Shown: piece by piece, positions 63,619 to 64,000 of the stretch
How positions within the stretch are numbered: position 1 is the first letter of the stretch
Layout: each line of letters starts with the position of its first letter
Origin: Rhizobium sp. Q54
GTDB taxonomy: Bacteria; Pseudomonadota; Alphaproteobacteria; Rhizobiales; Xanthobacteraceae
NCBI GenBank assembly: GCA_945907045.1
Contig: CAMDSH010000009.1
Coordinates: forward strand, 1-64,000
Direction: 5' to 3'
DNA: 64,000 bases
Notes under the pieces: generated by a model
What the model saw: only the letters and a program-made list of their open reading frames with translations
The model's database searches: none
What the model was told of the DNA's origin: nothing
Position numbers and translations under genes: made by a program

Positions 63619-64000
63619 TCAGGCGAACTCACTTTGACGATCGCACACAAGATCGATCAGCGTCTCATGACGGGCGCTTCCCGCGGCGATGAGCGCGCCG
63701 TGCCTCGAGTGCGGGCCATTATAGGTCAATATATGTCCCGTGAAATCGGTCAGCGCGCCGCCGGCTTCGTGCACCAAAAGGTCGGCTGCCGCAAGGTCCC
63801 AGTCGTTGCTGTTGTGCGAGGCGAAGGCGGCGTCGAGTTCCCCCTGCGCCACGCGTGCGAACCGCAAGGCGAGCGAGTGCACTTTCGGCTGTGGAGCGAC
63901 TTGCGGGCTTAAATGAGCGAGCCGCTTGAGGTAGCGCTCCGGCGCGGCGATGCGGGCGCCGGCAAGCTCGCCGCCGCCGCTTGCTTTCAGCGGGTGGCCA
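63619..64000 (-). CDS. Inositol monophosphatase-like / CysQ-type phosphatase, 5' end truncated by the window
   Basis: At least 126 residues; the gene continues beyond base 64000. Seen: VHSLALRFARVAQGELDAAFASHNSNDWDLAAADLLVHEAGGALTDFTGHILTYNG. The WDLAAADLLVHEAGG segment is the second metal-site motif of the inositol monophosphatase/CysQ superfamily (WDxAA). Members hydrolyse inositol phosphate or 3'-phosphoadenosine 5'-phosphate; the N-terminal motif needed to choose is outside the window. First visible gene of the lpxK operon. Confidence 0.87.
   Translation of the reverse strand, partial: GHPLKASGGGELAGARIAAPERYLKRLAHLSPQVAPQPKVHSLALRFARVAQGELDAAFASHNSNDWDLAAADLLVHEAGGALTDFTGHILTYNGPHSRHGALIAAGSARHETLIDLVCDRQSEFA

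Overview
The window is a GC-rich chromosomal segment from an alphaproteobacterium, most likely a Hyphomicrobiales member close to the Bradyrhizobium / Rhodopseudomonas / Pseudolabrys group. Signs of this are a TorF-type porin, a HisZ/HisG pair, an alphaproteobacterial HisS, small DUF2093 and DUF4170 proteins, a CIRCE element next to an RpoH-like promoter ahead of groES-groEL, a haloacetate dehalogenase whose active-site residues fall at the numbering of the Rhodopseudomonas enzyme, and dispersed palindromic repeats of a kind common in this order. I see about 65 protein genes and no rRNA, tRNA, CRISPR array, insertion sequence or prophage.

Layout. 1-3.4 kb: a porin with its terminator, an HPP membrane protein and an SbmA/BacA-like ABC exporter. 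3.7-12.2 kb: a plus-strand uptake island with two complete TRAP transporters around an amidase, a small membrane protein and a META-like secreted protein; the second TRAP has a good sigma-54 (-24/-12) promoter with a 17-bp palindrome upstream. 12.2-14.4 kb: groES-groEL. 14.5-18.9 kb: a lipoprotein, an MFS transporter, CheZ, an L,D-transpeptidase and a DUF2076 protein. 19-21.4 kb: a polyprenyl-phosphate sugar cassette (YdjC-type deacetylase, GT2, GtrA). 21.4-31.1 kb: threonine synthase, an orphan Bug solute-binding protein, hisG-hisZ, a transglutaminase-like protein, hisS and a class III aminotransferase. 31.1-35.5 kb: a GT39 glycosyltransferase, a degenerate EAL protein, a HAD phosphatase and CheY.

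35.6-50 kb is mostly housekeeping: ribF, ileS, lspA, a paired M16 peptidase, pgi, arfB, mutL, rsmD, an rRNA pseudouridine synthase and tadA. 50-54.7 kb holds a family-specific 56-aa peptide, an APH-like phosphotransferase, the haloacetate dehalogenase, two paralogous tiny secreted proteins and purD. 54.8-59 kb has xseA and a metal-type TonB receptor operon with a probable metalloregulator operator. 59-64 kb has an esterase-like protein and a tightly overlapping lipid A/Kdo operon (cysQ-like, DUF4170, DUF374 acyltransferase, waaA, lpxK).

How it fits together. Three envelope themes recur: lipid A/Kdo synthesis (lpxK, waaA, acyltransferase); a possible lipid-linked amino-sugar decoration route (GT2, deacetylase, GtrA, GT39) that resembles the Francisella FlmF/NaxD/FlmK system; and high-affinity uptake (two TRAPs, Bug protein, TonB receptor). 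Other points of interest are domain-sized AT-rich patches inside both hisS and ileS, repeat copies on both sides of hisS, and an intergenic hairpin that probably sets binding-protein over permease levels in the first TRAP operon.
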